From Sodaliphilus sp050873765 (GTDB lineage Bacteria; Bacteroidota; Bacteroidia; Bacteroidales; Muribaculaceae), in contig JBNMJK010000007.1 of assembly GCA_050873765.1 (NCBI GenBank), positions 1 to 55,399 of the forward strand: a stretch of DNA of 55,399 bases. The letters run 5' to 3'. Position numbers and translations under genes: made by a program. This document shows, piece by piece, positions 25,130 through 34,074 of this stretch (position 1 is its first letter; every line of letters begins with the position of its first letter). The notes beneath the pieces were generated by a model. The model did not search any database and was not told the DNA's origin. It saw only the letters and a list, made by a program, of their open reading frames with translations.

Positions 25130-26500
25130 TTATGCGTTTTCAATTTTGCTGTTGCAGTTCGCAGCCGTACATTCACCGCAGGTGGCAAGCTGCCCGCGGA
25201 AACGCTTCTCCACAAGGTGGTGCAAGCGGTCTTTGAGCGCAGGCAGGCGCACAGCGTCGATCACGTCGCTCATAAACGCCTGCATCAGCAAGTGCCGAGC
25301 CTCTGCCTCGCTGATGCCGCGAGAGCGCATGTAGAAGAGTGCCTCCTCGTTGAGCTGGCCAGTGGCAGAGCCGTGTGAGCAGTTCACATCGTCGGTGTAG
25401 ATTTCGAGTTGCGGCTTGCTGTACATCTTCGCGGTGGCCGATGCCACAATATTGCGGTTGCCTTGATAAGCCACCGTGCGCGGACACTTCTCCTTCACCA
25501 AAATCTTGCCGGAGAAAGCACCGATGGCGTGGTCGTTGAGCACGTATTTAAACATTTCGTTGCTCACGCATCGGGGGGCATTGTGGCTGATAAACGTGTG
25601 GTTGTCCACGTGCTGGCTGGCCGATGCCACAGTCATGCCCAGCAGGTGAGTTTCGGTGCGCTCGCCATTGAGTTGCACGTCGTAGTCGTTGCGCGTGAAT
25701 CCGTTGAGCAGCGTGATGCCGTCGATCAGCACATTGGAGCCTTCCTCCTGGCTTACGAACACCGACGCCACGCGGTGGGTGCTACTGTTGCTTTCCTCCA
25801 TGTCGTAGTAGTCGAAAGTGGCGCCTTTCTTTGCCACAATTTCCACCACTTGGCTGGAGAGGTAGGCGTGGGTAGTGTCCTGCGTGTGGTCGCACACTAA
25901 TAGTTTGGCCTGCGCATCTTCCTCCAGCACCACCAACAGGCGGCGCAAGGCCATTACCGGCGCGGCGGCATTGAAAATGTTGACCAGCTGAATAGGCTTT
26001 TCCACCACCACGCCTTTGGGCACATAGATGAGCATGCCGTCTTGTGCCAGCAGCGTGTTGAGGGCCACTTCAGGCTTTCTGATGTTGGCGAGTGAGCCGA
26101 GATACTGCTTCAGCACATCGGGGTGATTGGCCTGTGCCTGCGCAAAGCTCTCAATCACCAAGCCGTTTTGGGTGTTGCGCGCAGCGGTGCGGCTTTCGGC
26201 GAAAATATCGTTGAAGAAGAAGTAGAGGCATGTGCTCATGTTAGGCACATCGCAGCGAAACGAGGCCGCCACATCGGGCGCAAACGCCACGCGGTTGATG
26301 TTCACCCCATAGTCGGGCGCGAACACCTCCTCCAAATCGGTGGCCTCATAGTCGTCTTGCCCCTTTCTGGGGAGCGAAGCCCCCTCCAGGGCGGCGAGTG
26401 CACCGGCGCGCAGAGCGTTCATCGCCTCTGGCGCATGGCTGTGAATGGCCTCAGTGTGCTGCTTGTAGAGGGTGATGTATTGAGTGAGTGAATTTGCCAT
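25130..26500 (-). CDS. sufD: Fe-S cluster assembly protein SufD
   Basis: 456 residues, beta-helix scaffold subunit of the SufBC2D complex. C-terminal region carries the family signature ending NEEALFYMRSRGISEAEARHLL and the YSKPQLEIYTDDVNCSHGSA segment with the conserved Cys/His pair; GAFSGKILVKEKCPRTVAYQ is the shared SufB/SufD strand. The N-terminal helical domain (1-110) is normal. It starts 6 bp after sufC, so the two are translationally linked. It is encoded on the minus strand between sufC and sufS. Confidence 0.96.
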   Translation of the reverse strand: MANSLTQYITLYKQHTEAIHSHAPEAMNALRAGALAALEGASLPRKGQDDYEATDLEEVFAPDYGVNINRVAFAPDVAASFRCDVPNMSTCLYFFFNDIFAESRTAARNTQNGLVIESFAQAQANHPDVLKQYLGSLANIRKPEVALNTLLAQDGMLIYVPKGVVVEKPIQLVNIFNAAAPVMALRRLLVVLEEDAQAKLLVCDHTQDTTHAYLSSQVVEIVAKKGATFDYYDMEESNSSTHRVASVFVSQEEGSNVLIDGITLLNGFTRNDYDVQLNGERTETHLLGMTVASASQHVDNHTFISHNAPRCVSNEMFKYVLNDHAIGAFSGKILVKEKCPRTVAYQGNRNIVASATAKMYSKPQLEIYTDDVNCSHGSATGQLNEEALFYMRSRGISEAEARHLLMQAFMSDVIDAVRLPALKDRLHHLVEKRFRGQLATCGECTAANCNSKIENA

Positions 26501-26506
26501 AATGCG

Positions 26507-27268
26507 TTACTCTCCTTTTTTGTCCACTTGTTCCTTAATCCAGTCGTAGCCCTTCTCTTCCAGCTCCATCACCAGTTCGGGGCCGGCGCTCATCACGATG
26601 CGCCCCTTGTAGAGCACATGCACAAAGTCGGGCTTGATGTAGTCGAGCAGACGCTGATAGTGAGTGATGACGATGGTGGCATTGTTGGCGGTTTTGAGCG
26701 TGTTCACGCCTTCAGCCACGATGCGCAGCGCGTCGATGTCGAGTCCGCTGTCGGTTTCGTCGAGAATGCTCAACTTAGGTTCGAGCATTGCCATCTGGAA
26801 AATTTCGTTGCGCTTCTTCTCACCGCCCGAAAAGCCCTCGTTCACGGCGCGTGAAGCCAGTTTGCCGTCGAGTTGCACCACGGCGCGCTTTTCACGCATG
26901 AGCTTCAGGAAGTCGCTGGCGTTCAGTGGCTCCTGGCCGTAATATTTACGCTTTTCATTGATGGCGGCGCGCATGAAATTCACCATCGACACCCCAGGAA
27001 TTTCCACAGGATACTGGAAGCTGAGAAACAGCCCTTCGTGGGCGCGGTCTTCGGGGGAGAGCGCCAGGAGGTCCTTGCCGTTAAATTCCACCTCGCCACC
27101 TGTCACGGTGTAGGCAGGGTTGCCGGTGAGCACGGCACTGAGCGTGCTTTTTCCAGAGCCGTTTGGCCCCATGATGGCGTGAACTTCACCCGGCTTCACC
27201 GTGAGGTTGATGCCTTTTAAAATTTCCTTGCCCTCGATAGAGGCGCGTAAATCTTTTATTTTAAGCAT
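26507..27268 (-). CDS. sufC: Fe-S cluster assembly ATPase SufC
   Basis: 253 residues, ABC-type ATPase of SufBC2D. Walker A GPNGSGKST near 35, signature GFSGGEKKRNE near 143 and Walker B LSILDETDSGLDIDAL near 165 are all intact; MLKIKDLRASIEG begins the protein. I start at the ATG 27268; an ATG three codons earlier is also in frame. It is cytoplasmic and hydrolyses ATP to open the SufB-SufD interface. The 121-bp gap to sufB holds a CTAACCA repeat and is longer than the other gaps in the operon. Confidence 0.97.
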   Translation of the reverse strand: MLKIKDLRASIEGKEILKGINLTVKPGEVHAIMGPNGSGKSTLSAVLTGNPAYTVTGGEVEFNGKDLLALSPEDRAHEGLFLSFQYPVEIPGVSMVNFMRAAINEKRKYYGQEPLNASDFLKLMREKRAVVQLDGKLASRAVNEGFSGGEKKRNEIFQMAMLEPKLSILDETDSGLDIDALRIVAEGVNTLKTANNATIVITHYQRLLDYIKPDFVHVLYKGRIVMSAGPELVMELEEKGYDWIKEQVDKKGE

Positions 27269-27356
27269 ATTGCACATTTTGTTATGTGTGATATTTTTTA
27301 ATTAATTCTATTTGGGGTTAGCTTTTTGCGCGGGGCTTAATGGGCATAATGGGCCA

Positions 27357-27384
27357 ATCTCTAACCACTAACCACTAACCTTTA
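27357..27384. repeat. Short CTAACCA tandem array between sufC and sufB
   Basis: Three to four units CTAACCA CTAACCA CTAACC follow TCT and lie inside the sufB-sufC gap. Related in sequence to the array at 78-161. Confidence 0.75.
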
Positions 27385-27389
27385 ATCAT

Positions 27390-28850
27390 CTATCCTACGC
27401 TGCCTTCGAGCGAGATGCTGAGCAGCTTCTGTGCCTCCACCGCAAACTCCATAGGCAACTTGGCCATCACCTCCTTGGCGTAGCCGTTCACGATAAGCCC
27501 TACGGCATCTTCGGTGCTGATGCCTCGCTGGTTGCAGTAGAAAATTTGCTCCTCGTTGATCTTGCTGGTGGTGGCTTCGTGCTCCACTACCGACGAGTCG
27601 TTACCCACCTCAATCACCGGGAACGTGTGCGCCCCGCTTGTGGGTGTGAGCAGCAGACTGTCGCACTGGGTGTAGTTGCGGCACCCGGTGGCTTTTGGTG
27701 CAATCTTCACCATGCCGCGGTAGCTGTTCTGGCTAAATCCGGCCGAGATGCCTTTCGACACGATGGTGCTGCGGGTGTTCTTGCCTAAGTGAATCATCTT
27801 TGTGCCCGTGTCGGCTTCCTGGCGGTTACGCGTGAGCGCCACCGAGTAGAACTCGCCCACCGAGCCGTCGCCGGCAAGAATGCAGCTTGGATATTTCCAG
27901 GTGATGGCGGAGCCCGTCTCCACTTGCGTCCACGAAAGTTTGCTGTGGTCGCCACGGCACAGGCCGCGCTTGGTCACCAGGTTGTAGATGCCGCCTCGTC
28001 CGTCCTTGTCGCCTGGATACCAGTTCTGAACGGTGCTGTATTTCACTTCGGCACGCTCTTCCACCACGATTTCCACGATGGCGGCGTGGAGCTGGTTCTC
28101 GTCGCGCTGCGGGGCGGTGCAGCCCTCAAGGTAGGAGACGTAGCTGTCGTCGTCGGCCACAATCAGTGTGCGTTCAAACTGTCCGGTCTGGGCAGCGTTG
28201 ATGCGGAAATACGACGACAATTCCATGGGGCAGCGCACTCCCTTGGGAATGTAAACGAAAGAGCCGTCGCTGAACACTGCCGAGTTGAGCGCGGCATAAA
28301 AATTGTCGGTGTAAGGCACCACTGTGCCCATATATTTCTTCACCAGGTCGGGGTAGTCTTTCACCGCCTCGCTGATAGAGCAGAAAATCACGCCCAGCTC
28401 AGCGAGCTTTTCGCGGTAGGTGGTGTGCACGCTCACGCTGTCCATGATGGCATCTACCGCCATGCCCGAAAGGCGCATTTGCTCTTCAAGGGGAATACCG
28501 AGCTTGTCGAAAGTTTTTTTCACCTCGGGATCGATTTCCTTTTGCTCATTCCGCCGGCGCGGAGCAGCGTAGTAGCTGATGTCCTGAAAGTCGATGTCGG
28601 GAATGTGCACATGTCCCCACTTGGGCTGTGGCAGGGTGAGCCAGTGGCGAAACGCCTTCAAGCGGAAGTTGAGCAGCCATTCCGGCTCGCCTTTCAGCTT
28701 TGAGATGTTTCGCACCACCTCCTCGTTGAGTCCCTTGGGTATAACGGAGGTTTCCACGTCGGTCACGAAGCCGTATTTGTATTCCTCGCCAGCGGCCTCG
28801 CTGATGATTTTCTTTTCTTCGTCTTTCTTATTTCCTTGAACTGGATTCAT
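27390..28850 (-). CDS. sufB: Fe-S cluster assembly protein SufB
   Basis: 486 residues from ATG 28850; a 17-codon upstream extension in frame has no support. Scaffold subunit that builds the nascent cluster. Hallmarks: YAAPRRRNEQKEIDP near 110, SVHTTYREKLAELGVIFCS near 155, VYIPKGVRCPMELSSYFRI near 235, and near the end RNYTQCDSLLLT and HEATTSKINEEQIFYCNQRG, where the Cys that accepts persulfide is expected in the CD(S/L) context. It is the first gene of the operon. A minus-strand -7 box is at 28929-28936. Confidence 0.97.
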   Translation of the reverse strand: MNPVQGNKKDEEKKIISEAAGEEYKYGFVTDVETSVIPKGLNEEVVRNISKLKGEPEWLLNFRLKAFRHWLTLPQPKWGHVHIPDIDFQDISYYAAPRRRNEQKEIDPEVKKTFDKLGIPLEEQMRLSGMAVDAIMDSVSVHTTYREKLAELGVIFCSISEAVKDYPDLVKKYMGTVVPYTDNFYAALNSAVFSDGSFVYIPKGVRCPMELSSYFRINAAQTGQFERTLIVADDDSYVSYLEGCTAPQRDENQLHAAIVEIVVEERAEVKYSTVQNWYPGDKDGRGGIYNLVTKRGLCRGDHSKLSWTQVETGSAITWKYPSCILAGDGSVGEFYSVALTRNRQEADTGTKMIHLGKNTRSTIVSKGISAGFSQNSYRGMVKIAPKATGCRNYTQCDSLLLTPTSGAHTFPVIEVGNDSSVVEHEATTSKINEEQIFYCNQRGISTEDAVGLIVNGYAKEVMAKLPMEFAVEAQKLLSISLEGSVG

Positions 28851-28928
28851 TACAGTAGTATCGTTGTGGAAATCAGCGGCTTTGCAGCAAGCCGCCACCA
28901 CATTTCTAATTCTAAAGTGTTTAGCCTA

Positions 28929-28957
28929 CAAAATTACACATTTTTTTTGTAAATTTG
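28929..28957. promoter_or_regulatory. Overlapping divergent -7 boxes for sufB and pgeF
   Basis: Minus strand TAATTTTG (28929-28936) points to sufB; plus strand TAAATTTG (28950-28957) points to pgeF, whose ATG is only 5 bp beyond it, so that transcript would be nearly leaderless. No clear -33 for either; the region is AT-rich between two divergent genes. Confidence 0.65.
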
Positions 28958-28961
28958 GAGT

Positions 28962-29771
28962 ATGATACAGAAAAATGAACTTCCGCTTTTTAACGTGCTT
29001 CAGTGGCCTGGTGACGCTGAAAATGTGATGGCTTTCAACACCTTGCGAGGCTGCGTGACCGACACCGACCCTTACAGCGAGTTGAACCTGTGTGATTACA
29101 CCGGCGATGCCCCCGCGCATGTGGAGGCCGGGCGTAAAGCACTGTGCGCGGCTTTGGGCATCACGGCCGACCGCCTGGTGATGCCTCGCCAAACCCACAC
29201 TTGCCATGTGGCGGTGGTGGACGAGGCACTGATGGCCCTGCCTCCACAGCAGCGTGCCACCCACTTGCAGCAAGTGGATGCGCTGGTCACTCGGCTCCGT
29301 GGCGTGTGCATAGGAGTGAACACCGCCGACTGCGTGAACATTTCGCTCGCCGACCCTGTGGCCGGTGTGGTGGGTGTGGCGCATGCCGGGTGGCGTGGCA
29401 CCGTGGGCAGGATTGCCGCCTGCACCGTTCGGGCGATGACCCGCCTTGGCGCTGACCCCGCACGCCTGCAGGCGGTGATGGGCGCCAGCATCTGCCAGGA
29501 TTGCTTTGAGGTGGGCGACGAGGTGCTCGACCAGTTTGTGGCGCAAGGATTCAGTGCGGCGGCCATTTCACGGCGCAACCCCGCCACAGGCAAAGCGCAT
29601 ATCAATTTGCAGGAGGCCAACCGCCTTGTGCTGCTGGAAGCGGGGCTGAAAGATGAGAACATTGTGTGGAACGGAGCGTGCAGCCGCTGCCACCCCGAGC
29701 ACTATTTTTCAGCCAGGCGGCTTGGCATAGGCTCAGGCCGCACCTTCACAGGCGTGATCATTCGCAAGTAA
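28962..29771 (+). CDS. pgeF: Peptidoglycan editing factor PgeF (laccase-domain, YfiH/RlmS-like fold)
   Basis: 269 residues, Pfam Cu-oxidase_4. Active-site motifs MPRQTHTCHV near 80, NTADCVN near 124, GVAHAGWRGTVG near 140 and GASICQDCFEVGDEV near 178 hold the metal His and Cys residues; HPEHYFSARR near 247 holds a late His. In bacteria it clears UDP-MurNAc with wrong amino acids (L-Ser for L-Ala), and mammalian relatives act on purine nucleosides. It is cytoplasmic, divergent from sufB. Its ATG directly follows the -7 box. Confidence 0.93.
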   Translation: MIQKNELPLFNVLQWPGDAENVMAFNTLRGCVTDTDPYSELNLCDYTGDAPAHVEAGRKALCAALGITADRLVMPRQTHTCHVAVVDEALMALPPQQRATHLQQVDALVTRLRGVCIGVNTADCVNISLADPVAGVVGVAHAGWRGTVGRIAACTVRAMTRLGADPARLQAVMGASICQDCFEVGDEVLDQFVAQGFSAAAISRRNPATGKAHINLQEANRLVLLEAGLKDENIVWNGACSRCHPEHYFSARRLGIGSGRTFTGVIIRK

Positions 29772-29803
29772 GCTGCTGTGAGCCGCTCTATTGATGATAA
29801 ATT

Positions 29804-29845
29804 GAAGCGCCCTCGGAGATTTTAGAAATCTGCTGAGGGCGCTTC
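29804..29845. terminator. Bidirectional terminator
   Basis: GAAGCGCCCTC (29804-29814) pairs with GAGGGCGCTTC (29835-29845) between the convergent pgeF and hppA genes. Confidence 0.85.
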
Positions 29846-29879
29846 TCTAACAATTATAGGTATGAAAAGAATTATTCCA

Positions 29880-32270
29880 TTATTCCGATTTCATCTTATA
29901 GAATGAGCGATACACGAAGTAGAGCGCGACAATCACAAATGCCACACCAAAGTAGGGCGCGATGGCACGGAAACTCTCGCTGATGGCGATTTCCATGGCC
30001 AGCACACCAAACAGGGTGGTGAACTTGATGATAGGGTTGAGCGCCACGGAGCTGGTGTCCTTGTAGGGGTCGCCCACGGTGTCGCCCACCACGGTGGCGT
30101 CGTGCAGGTCGGTGCCTTTGGCCTGGAGGTCAACCTCCACAATCTTCTTGGCATTGTCCCATGCGCCGCCGGCATCAGCCATAAACACAGCCTGGAACAA
30201 GCCAAACACGGCTATAGAGATGAGGTAGCTCACAAAGAGGCAAACTGCCGCATTGCCGCCAATGCTTGCCGGCGATGAGAGGCAGGCGAAGCCTAAGGCA
30301 AAACAGAAGATGCTGATGAAGATGTTGAGCATACCTTTCTGGGCATACTTGGTGCAGATGTTCACCACTTCCTGGCTCTTGGCTATGTCGGCCTTCTTGG
30401 GTGCGTTGCTGTCGAGCTTGATATTGCCCTTGATGAATTCCACGGCACGGTGTGCACCAGTGGTCACAGCCTGCATTGATGAGCCGGTGAACCAGAAAAT
30501 CACGCAGCCGCCGAGAATGAATCCGAGCATAGAATAGGGGTTCAGGAGGTTGAGGGTGTCGGTGGGGTTGATGTTCAGCGTCTTCTGAATCATCAGAATC
30601 AGCGAGAATATCATGGTGGTGGCACCTGCCACGGCAGTGCCGATAAGCACAGGTTTGGCAGTGGCCTTGAAGGTGTTTCCGGCACCGTCGTTGGCCTCCA
30701 GATAGTATTTAGCCTTTTCAAAGTCGGGGGTGAATCCAAACTCGTTTTCAATATCTTTCTTGGCCTTCTCCTTGTCGTCTTCGATGAGCGAGAGCTCGTA
30801 AACCGACTGTGCATTGTCGGTGACAGGGCCGTAGCTGTCCACAGCGATGGTGACAGGGCCCATGCCGAGCATACCGAATGCCACGAGACCGAATGCGAAG
30901 ATGGAGGCGTATTCGCCCATGATGGCGTCCATGCCGAAGGCGTTGGAAGCAAAGTAGGCGATGAGCATCAGCAGGAAGAACACGAAGCCCGTCCAGAAGC
31001 TACCGAAGTTGCCACTCACCAGGCCCGACAGAATGTTGAGCGAGGCACCACCCTGGCGAGAGGTGTTCACCACCTCGTTCACGTGGGCTGATGTGGGTGA
31101 AGTGTAGAGCTTGGTGAACTCAGGAATCAGCGCAGCGCCGAGGGTGCCGCAGCTGATGATGGAAGCCAAGCCCACCCAGTAGCCTTCGCCCAGACCCTGG
31201 AGCAGCCAGTAGCTTGCGCCGAAGGTGGCGATGATAGAGAGAATGGAAGTGATCCACACTAAAGAGGTGAGAGGCTTCTCGAAGTCGATGTCATCGGCAT
31301 TGCTGTAACGCGCCTTCGATACCAAATTATTGATAAAGTAGGAGATGACCGAAGTGACCACACCTAAAATACGCATCACGAAAATCCACACAAGTAGGTC
31401 GATCTGGAATTCTGGGGCCACGGCCAGCAGAATGAACGACACGAGCGCCACACCGGTCACACCGTAGGTTTCAAATCCATCGGCGGTAGGGCCAATGCTG
31501 TCGCCGGCGTTGTCGCCAGTGCAGTCGGCAATCACACCGGGGTTGCGTGGGTCGTCTTCACCAATCTTAAACACCACCTTCATCAAGTCGCTGCCGATGT
31601 CGGCAATCTTGGTGAAGATACCGCCTGCAATGCGCAGCGCGCTTGCTCCGAGCGATTCACCAATGGCGAAGCCAATGAAGCAGCTGCCGGCGAGGTCGCC
31701 AGGCATAAACAGCAGAATCACAAGCATCAGCACCAATTCCACACAGATGAGTAGAATGCCAATGCTCATACCGGCTGTGAGCGGAATGTTGAGCAACTGG
31801 AGTGGCTGGCGGCGGAGCGAGGCGAAAGCCATGCGGGCATTGGCGTAGGTGTTCATGCGCACACCATACCATGCCACGGCGTAAGAGCCGAGCACGCCTA
31901 TCACCGTCCAGGCGAGAATCAGAAGCACTGAGCCCCATTCCATGTGGGAGAGTACCTTAAAATAGAGGAGCACTGCCAGTCCGATAAAGGCAAAAAGAAT
32001 GGCAAGGAACCGGCCCTGCTGTTTGAGGTAGGTAGAGCAAGTCTTGAAGATTACGTTACCAATCTCAAGCATCGAGCTGTGGGCTTTGAGCTTGCGCACT
32101 TTCATAAATTGCCAGAAACCGAATAGCATACCTAACACGATCACCAGAAAACCCCAGTAGAGAATGCTTGCCTTCTCGCTGAACTGCTCTGGCATCTTTA
32201 AGTCGGCTTCGCTTGCGAATGAGGCAAGTGGAAGCAGGAGCGCACTTAAAGTGGCAAAGGTTTTTTTCAT
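29880..32270 (-). CDS. hppA: Membrane-bound cation-pumping pyrophosphatase HppA
   Basis: 796 residues with about 16 membrane segments. The cytoplasmic substrate site is clear: FTKIADIGSDL near 230 (Lys/Asp), DNAGD and DSIGPTADGFETYG near 265-285, and DTVGDPYKDTSSVALN near 745, all PPi-Mg ligand motifs. It couples PPi hydrolysis to H+ or Na+ export; Bacteroidales have both types and I cannot choose. In GNTFKATAK near 545 a Lys occupies the region of the A/K site that separates K+-dependent from K+-independent enzymes. First segment resembles a signal peptide (MKKTFATLSALLLPLASFA), as in many such pumps. A promoter lies at 32389-32420. Confidence 0.96.
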   Translation of the reverse strand: MKKTFATLSALLLPLASFASEADLKMPEQFSEKASILYWGFLVIVLGMLFGFWQFMKVRKLKAHSSMLEIGNVIFKTCSTYLKQQGRFLAILFAFIGLAVLLYFKVLSHMEWGSVLLILAWTVIGVLGSYAVAWYGVRMNTYANARMAFASLRRQPLQLLNIPLTAGMSIGILLICVELVLMLVILLFMPGDLAGSCFIGFAIGESLGASALRIAGGIFTKIADIGSDLMKVVFKIGEDDPRNPGVIADCTGDNAGDSIGPTADGFETYGVTGVALVSFILLAVAPEFQIDLLVWIFVMRILGVVTSVISYFINNLVSKARYSNADDIDFEKPLTSLVWITSILSIIATFGASYWLLQGLGEGYWVGLASIISCGTLGAALIPEFTKLYTSPTSAHVNEVVNTSRQGGASLNILSGLVSGNFGSFWTGFVFFLLMLIAYFASNAFGMDAIMGEYASIFAFGLVAFGMLGMGPVTIAVDSYGPVTDNAQSVYELSLIEDDKEKAKKDIENEFGFTPDFEKAKYYLEANDGAGNTFKATAKPVLIGTAVAGATTMIFSLILMIQKTLNINPTDTLNLLNPYSMLGFILGGCVIFWFTGSSMQAVTTGAHRAVEFIKGNIKLDSNAPKKADIAKSQEVVNICTKYAQKGMLNIFISIFCFALGFACLSSPASIGGNAAVCLFVSYLISIAVFGLFQAVFMADAGGAWDNAKKIVEVDLQAKGTDLHDATVVGDTVGDPYKDTSSVALNPIIKFTTLFGVLAMEIAISESFRAIAPYFGVAFVIVALYFVYRSFYKMKSE

Positions 32271-32388
32271 TTTCTTATTTTTTTTGGTTAATAATTTAGT
32301 GATATACTTGTTCTGTTTGCTTCTGCATGTTTAGCTTCTTGCTATGCATTTATTATGCTTTATGGAGTAACACCCGTAAAACGTGGCA

Positions 32389-32420
32389 TAAAGGTATATA
32401 CTTTAGCCCTAATAACAAAA
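32389..32420 (-). promoter_or_regulatory. Promoter of hppA
   Basis: On the minus strand TTTTG (32416-32420) and TACCTTTA (32389-32396, 7 of 8 to the -7 consensus) are 19 bp apart. The leader to the ATG would be about 110 nt. The remaining stretch to 32672 (upstream) shows no ORF or structure I would defend. Confidence 0.6.
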
Positions 32421-32672
32421 TTTAATACAAAAAAACTTTCAAAAGAGAACGCTTTTTTTTCAAAGCGCAACTTTTGGCAGGCTTTTCGGTTCGTTTATCC
32501 AACTTTTTGCTCGCAATCCGTGCTGTTCTGTGGGCCGCTGTTTGAATAAGGGCGTGAAAAGTGGGCCAGTTTGCTGAAAGCGGGCTTGAATGGCGTTGTT
32601 TGGCCTATAAATGTGAATGAGTGTTAATTGTCTTTTAGCGGTGAGAATGTGAGCCTTGGCTCGAGAGCACGG

Positions 32673-32903
32673 CTACATCCAGTAGTAGCACAGGCCGTTG
32701 TTGCTGTTGTCGGAGATGAAGTAGTGCCCAGTGTATGACACTTTGATGCAGCGAGGCTTGAATGAGAGCTTTTTCAGCACGTCGGCCACGCTGCTGGCGA
32801 TGTTGTTGAAATACACGCCCCGCTCGCAGCACATTACACAGCCACCGTGTGGTGTGAATTGCACAAAACTGCCTCCGAAAAAAATGGGGAGGCACGGTGT
32901 CAC
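32673..32903 (-). CDS. Small unrecognised ORF coupled to the deacetylase-like gene
   Basis: 76 codons from a GTG that overlaps the deacetylase stop by 4 bp (GTGA), a common coupling arrangement. Codon choice (runs of AAC, GCC, GTG, AGC) matches real genes here. It has pieces such as FGGSFVQF, GVYFNNIASSVADVLKK, RCIKVSYTGHYFISDNS and ends GLCYYWM. No domain is recognised and there is no signal peptide. It could be a true small gene, or the C-terminal remnant of a larger repeat-type protein whose front part was lost. An ATG further up exists only out of frame inside the deacetylase. Confidence 0.4.
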   Translation of the reverse strand: MTPCLPIFFGGSFVQFTPHGGCVMCCERGVYFNNIASSVADVLKKLSFKPRCIKVSYTGHYFISDNSNNGLCYYWM

Positions 32904-33823
32904 TTGCCCAGTAGCGACCACATGGGCTTGCGCTGTTCCCACACGTCGGCGGTGTGGCGAATGGGGCAAAGTGAGTTGGCGTATTCCAGAATCTCCAGCA
33001 CGTTGGCCATGTTGTAGGAGGTTTCATCGGGCGTGTCGCTGTCGATGATGCTGTTGAAGTGCGATCCTAAAATCACCCAGTCGCCAGCTTCCACGGCGTC
33101 CTTGATGCGCTTTTTCATCTGCGTCTTGGTGAGGTAGCCACGCGAGAGCGACTCAAAAGAGAGGCGTTTGAGGCTATGGCGGTCGTTGTCGGAATTGTGG
33201 TTGATGAGGTTATAGGTAGCAGCCACGGCGCACTCGAAGAGTTTGCGCACCACGGGATAGTTGTCGGGAAACTCAGCCGAGTTGCCTGGCCACACGAGTA
33301 TCGATGGCGCTTTTAGTGCGTAGAGCTTGAATGCTTTTATGCAGTCGAGCGCCGACGCTTCAATCTTGCTTGCATCGTGTGGGTGCTGCGCGTCGCGGTC
33401 GTACCAGCCTTCAGAGTGGTTGGGGTGATAGAGGAAGGCGAATCCCTCGCTTTGCCACTGCTGGCAGATGCTCACCCTGCCCGCCGGAATCCACACATCG
33501 GAAGGCGAGGCGAAGGGGCGCAGCGCCAAGTCGCCGTAGATGCCCTTGTCGATGCAGAATTTGTGCAGTTTCTGATACACGGGCGTGAGATTGCCGCTCT
33601 TGTCGAATGCGGCGAAATCATCGTCGATCCAGCTGATGGCAGGGGTGTTGTATTTGGCGTAGATTTCTTCTTCGGTGTAGTGCGTGTTCAGAATAATGTT
33701 GATTACTTCCGACAGGTCGGAGGCATCTACCACGCCGTCGTCGTTTACGTCGCCACGAAGGCTTTGGGCGTGGCACACGCCGCTGGCAAGCAATAGTGAT
33801 AATAAGATGAATAAATATTTCAT
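32900..33823 (-). CDS. Exported polysaccharide-deacetylase-like protein with N-terminal dockerin-type repeat
   Basis: 307 residues. Signal peptide 1-19, then at 22-46 an EF-hand-like dockerin half repeat (GDVNDDGVVDASDLSEVIN) with the calcium ligands D, N, D, D. From about 60 on a NodB-type deacetylase-like barrel appears: ISWIDDDFAAF (Asp pair at the metal position), FAFLYHPNHSEGW (His-x-x-x-His style motif), WPGNSAEF and VILGSHFNS. Metal ligands fit, but I am less sure of activity on a specific glycan. The dockerin segment at the N-terminus, not the C-terminus, is unusual. It lies alone, divergent from ldcA, and is followed by a small coupled ORF. Confidence 0.75.
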   Translation of the reverse strand: MKYLFILLSLLLASGVCHAQSLRGDVNDDGVVDASDLSEVINIILNTHYTEEEIYAKYNTPAISWIDDDFAAFDKSGNLTPVYQKLHKFCIDKGIYGDLALRPFASPSDVWIPAGRVSICQQWQSEGFAFLYHPNHSEGWYDRDAQHPHDASKIEASALDCIKAFKLYALKAPSILVWPGNSAEFPDNYPVVRKLFECAVAATYNLINHNSDNDRHSLKRLSFESLSRGYLTKTQMKKRIKDAVEAGDWVILGSHFNSIIDSDTPDETSYNMANVLEILEYANSLCPIRHTADVWEQRKPMWSLLGK

Positions 33824-34016
33824 ACTGGTTTTAAATATTAATATTGTGTAATGTGTCTGTAGGTGATTGTTTACTTTTAAATAAACAAGTAAAATTACGT
33901 GATGATGGCAATAGCTGAATAGCGGAAATGTAGAGAAAAAGGCACAGTAGCCGATGTGGCAACGGTTATGCTCGTTTGCAAGTGCGCATTATTGCTTGGC
34001 GGAGTGTGCGAGGGGG

Positions 34017-34047
34017 TTGGGGAATTGACGATAGTTTTGTAAATTTG
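34017..34047 (+). promoter_or_regulatory. Promoter of the LD-carboxypeptidase gene
   Basis: TTG (34017-34019) and TAAATTTG (34040-34047) are 20 bp apart; the ATG is at 34075. The stretch 33824-34016 holds no gene; a loose inverted repeat TTTACTT/AAGTAAA is at 33870-33893. Confidence 0.75.
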
Positions 34048-34074
34048 CATCGAAACATTAATAACTCAATTGTG

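Noticed and set aside
32355..32549. 64-codon plus-strand ORF upstream of hppA
   Set aside because: AT-rich, overlaps the hppA promoter, poor codon use.
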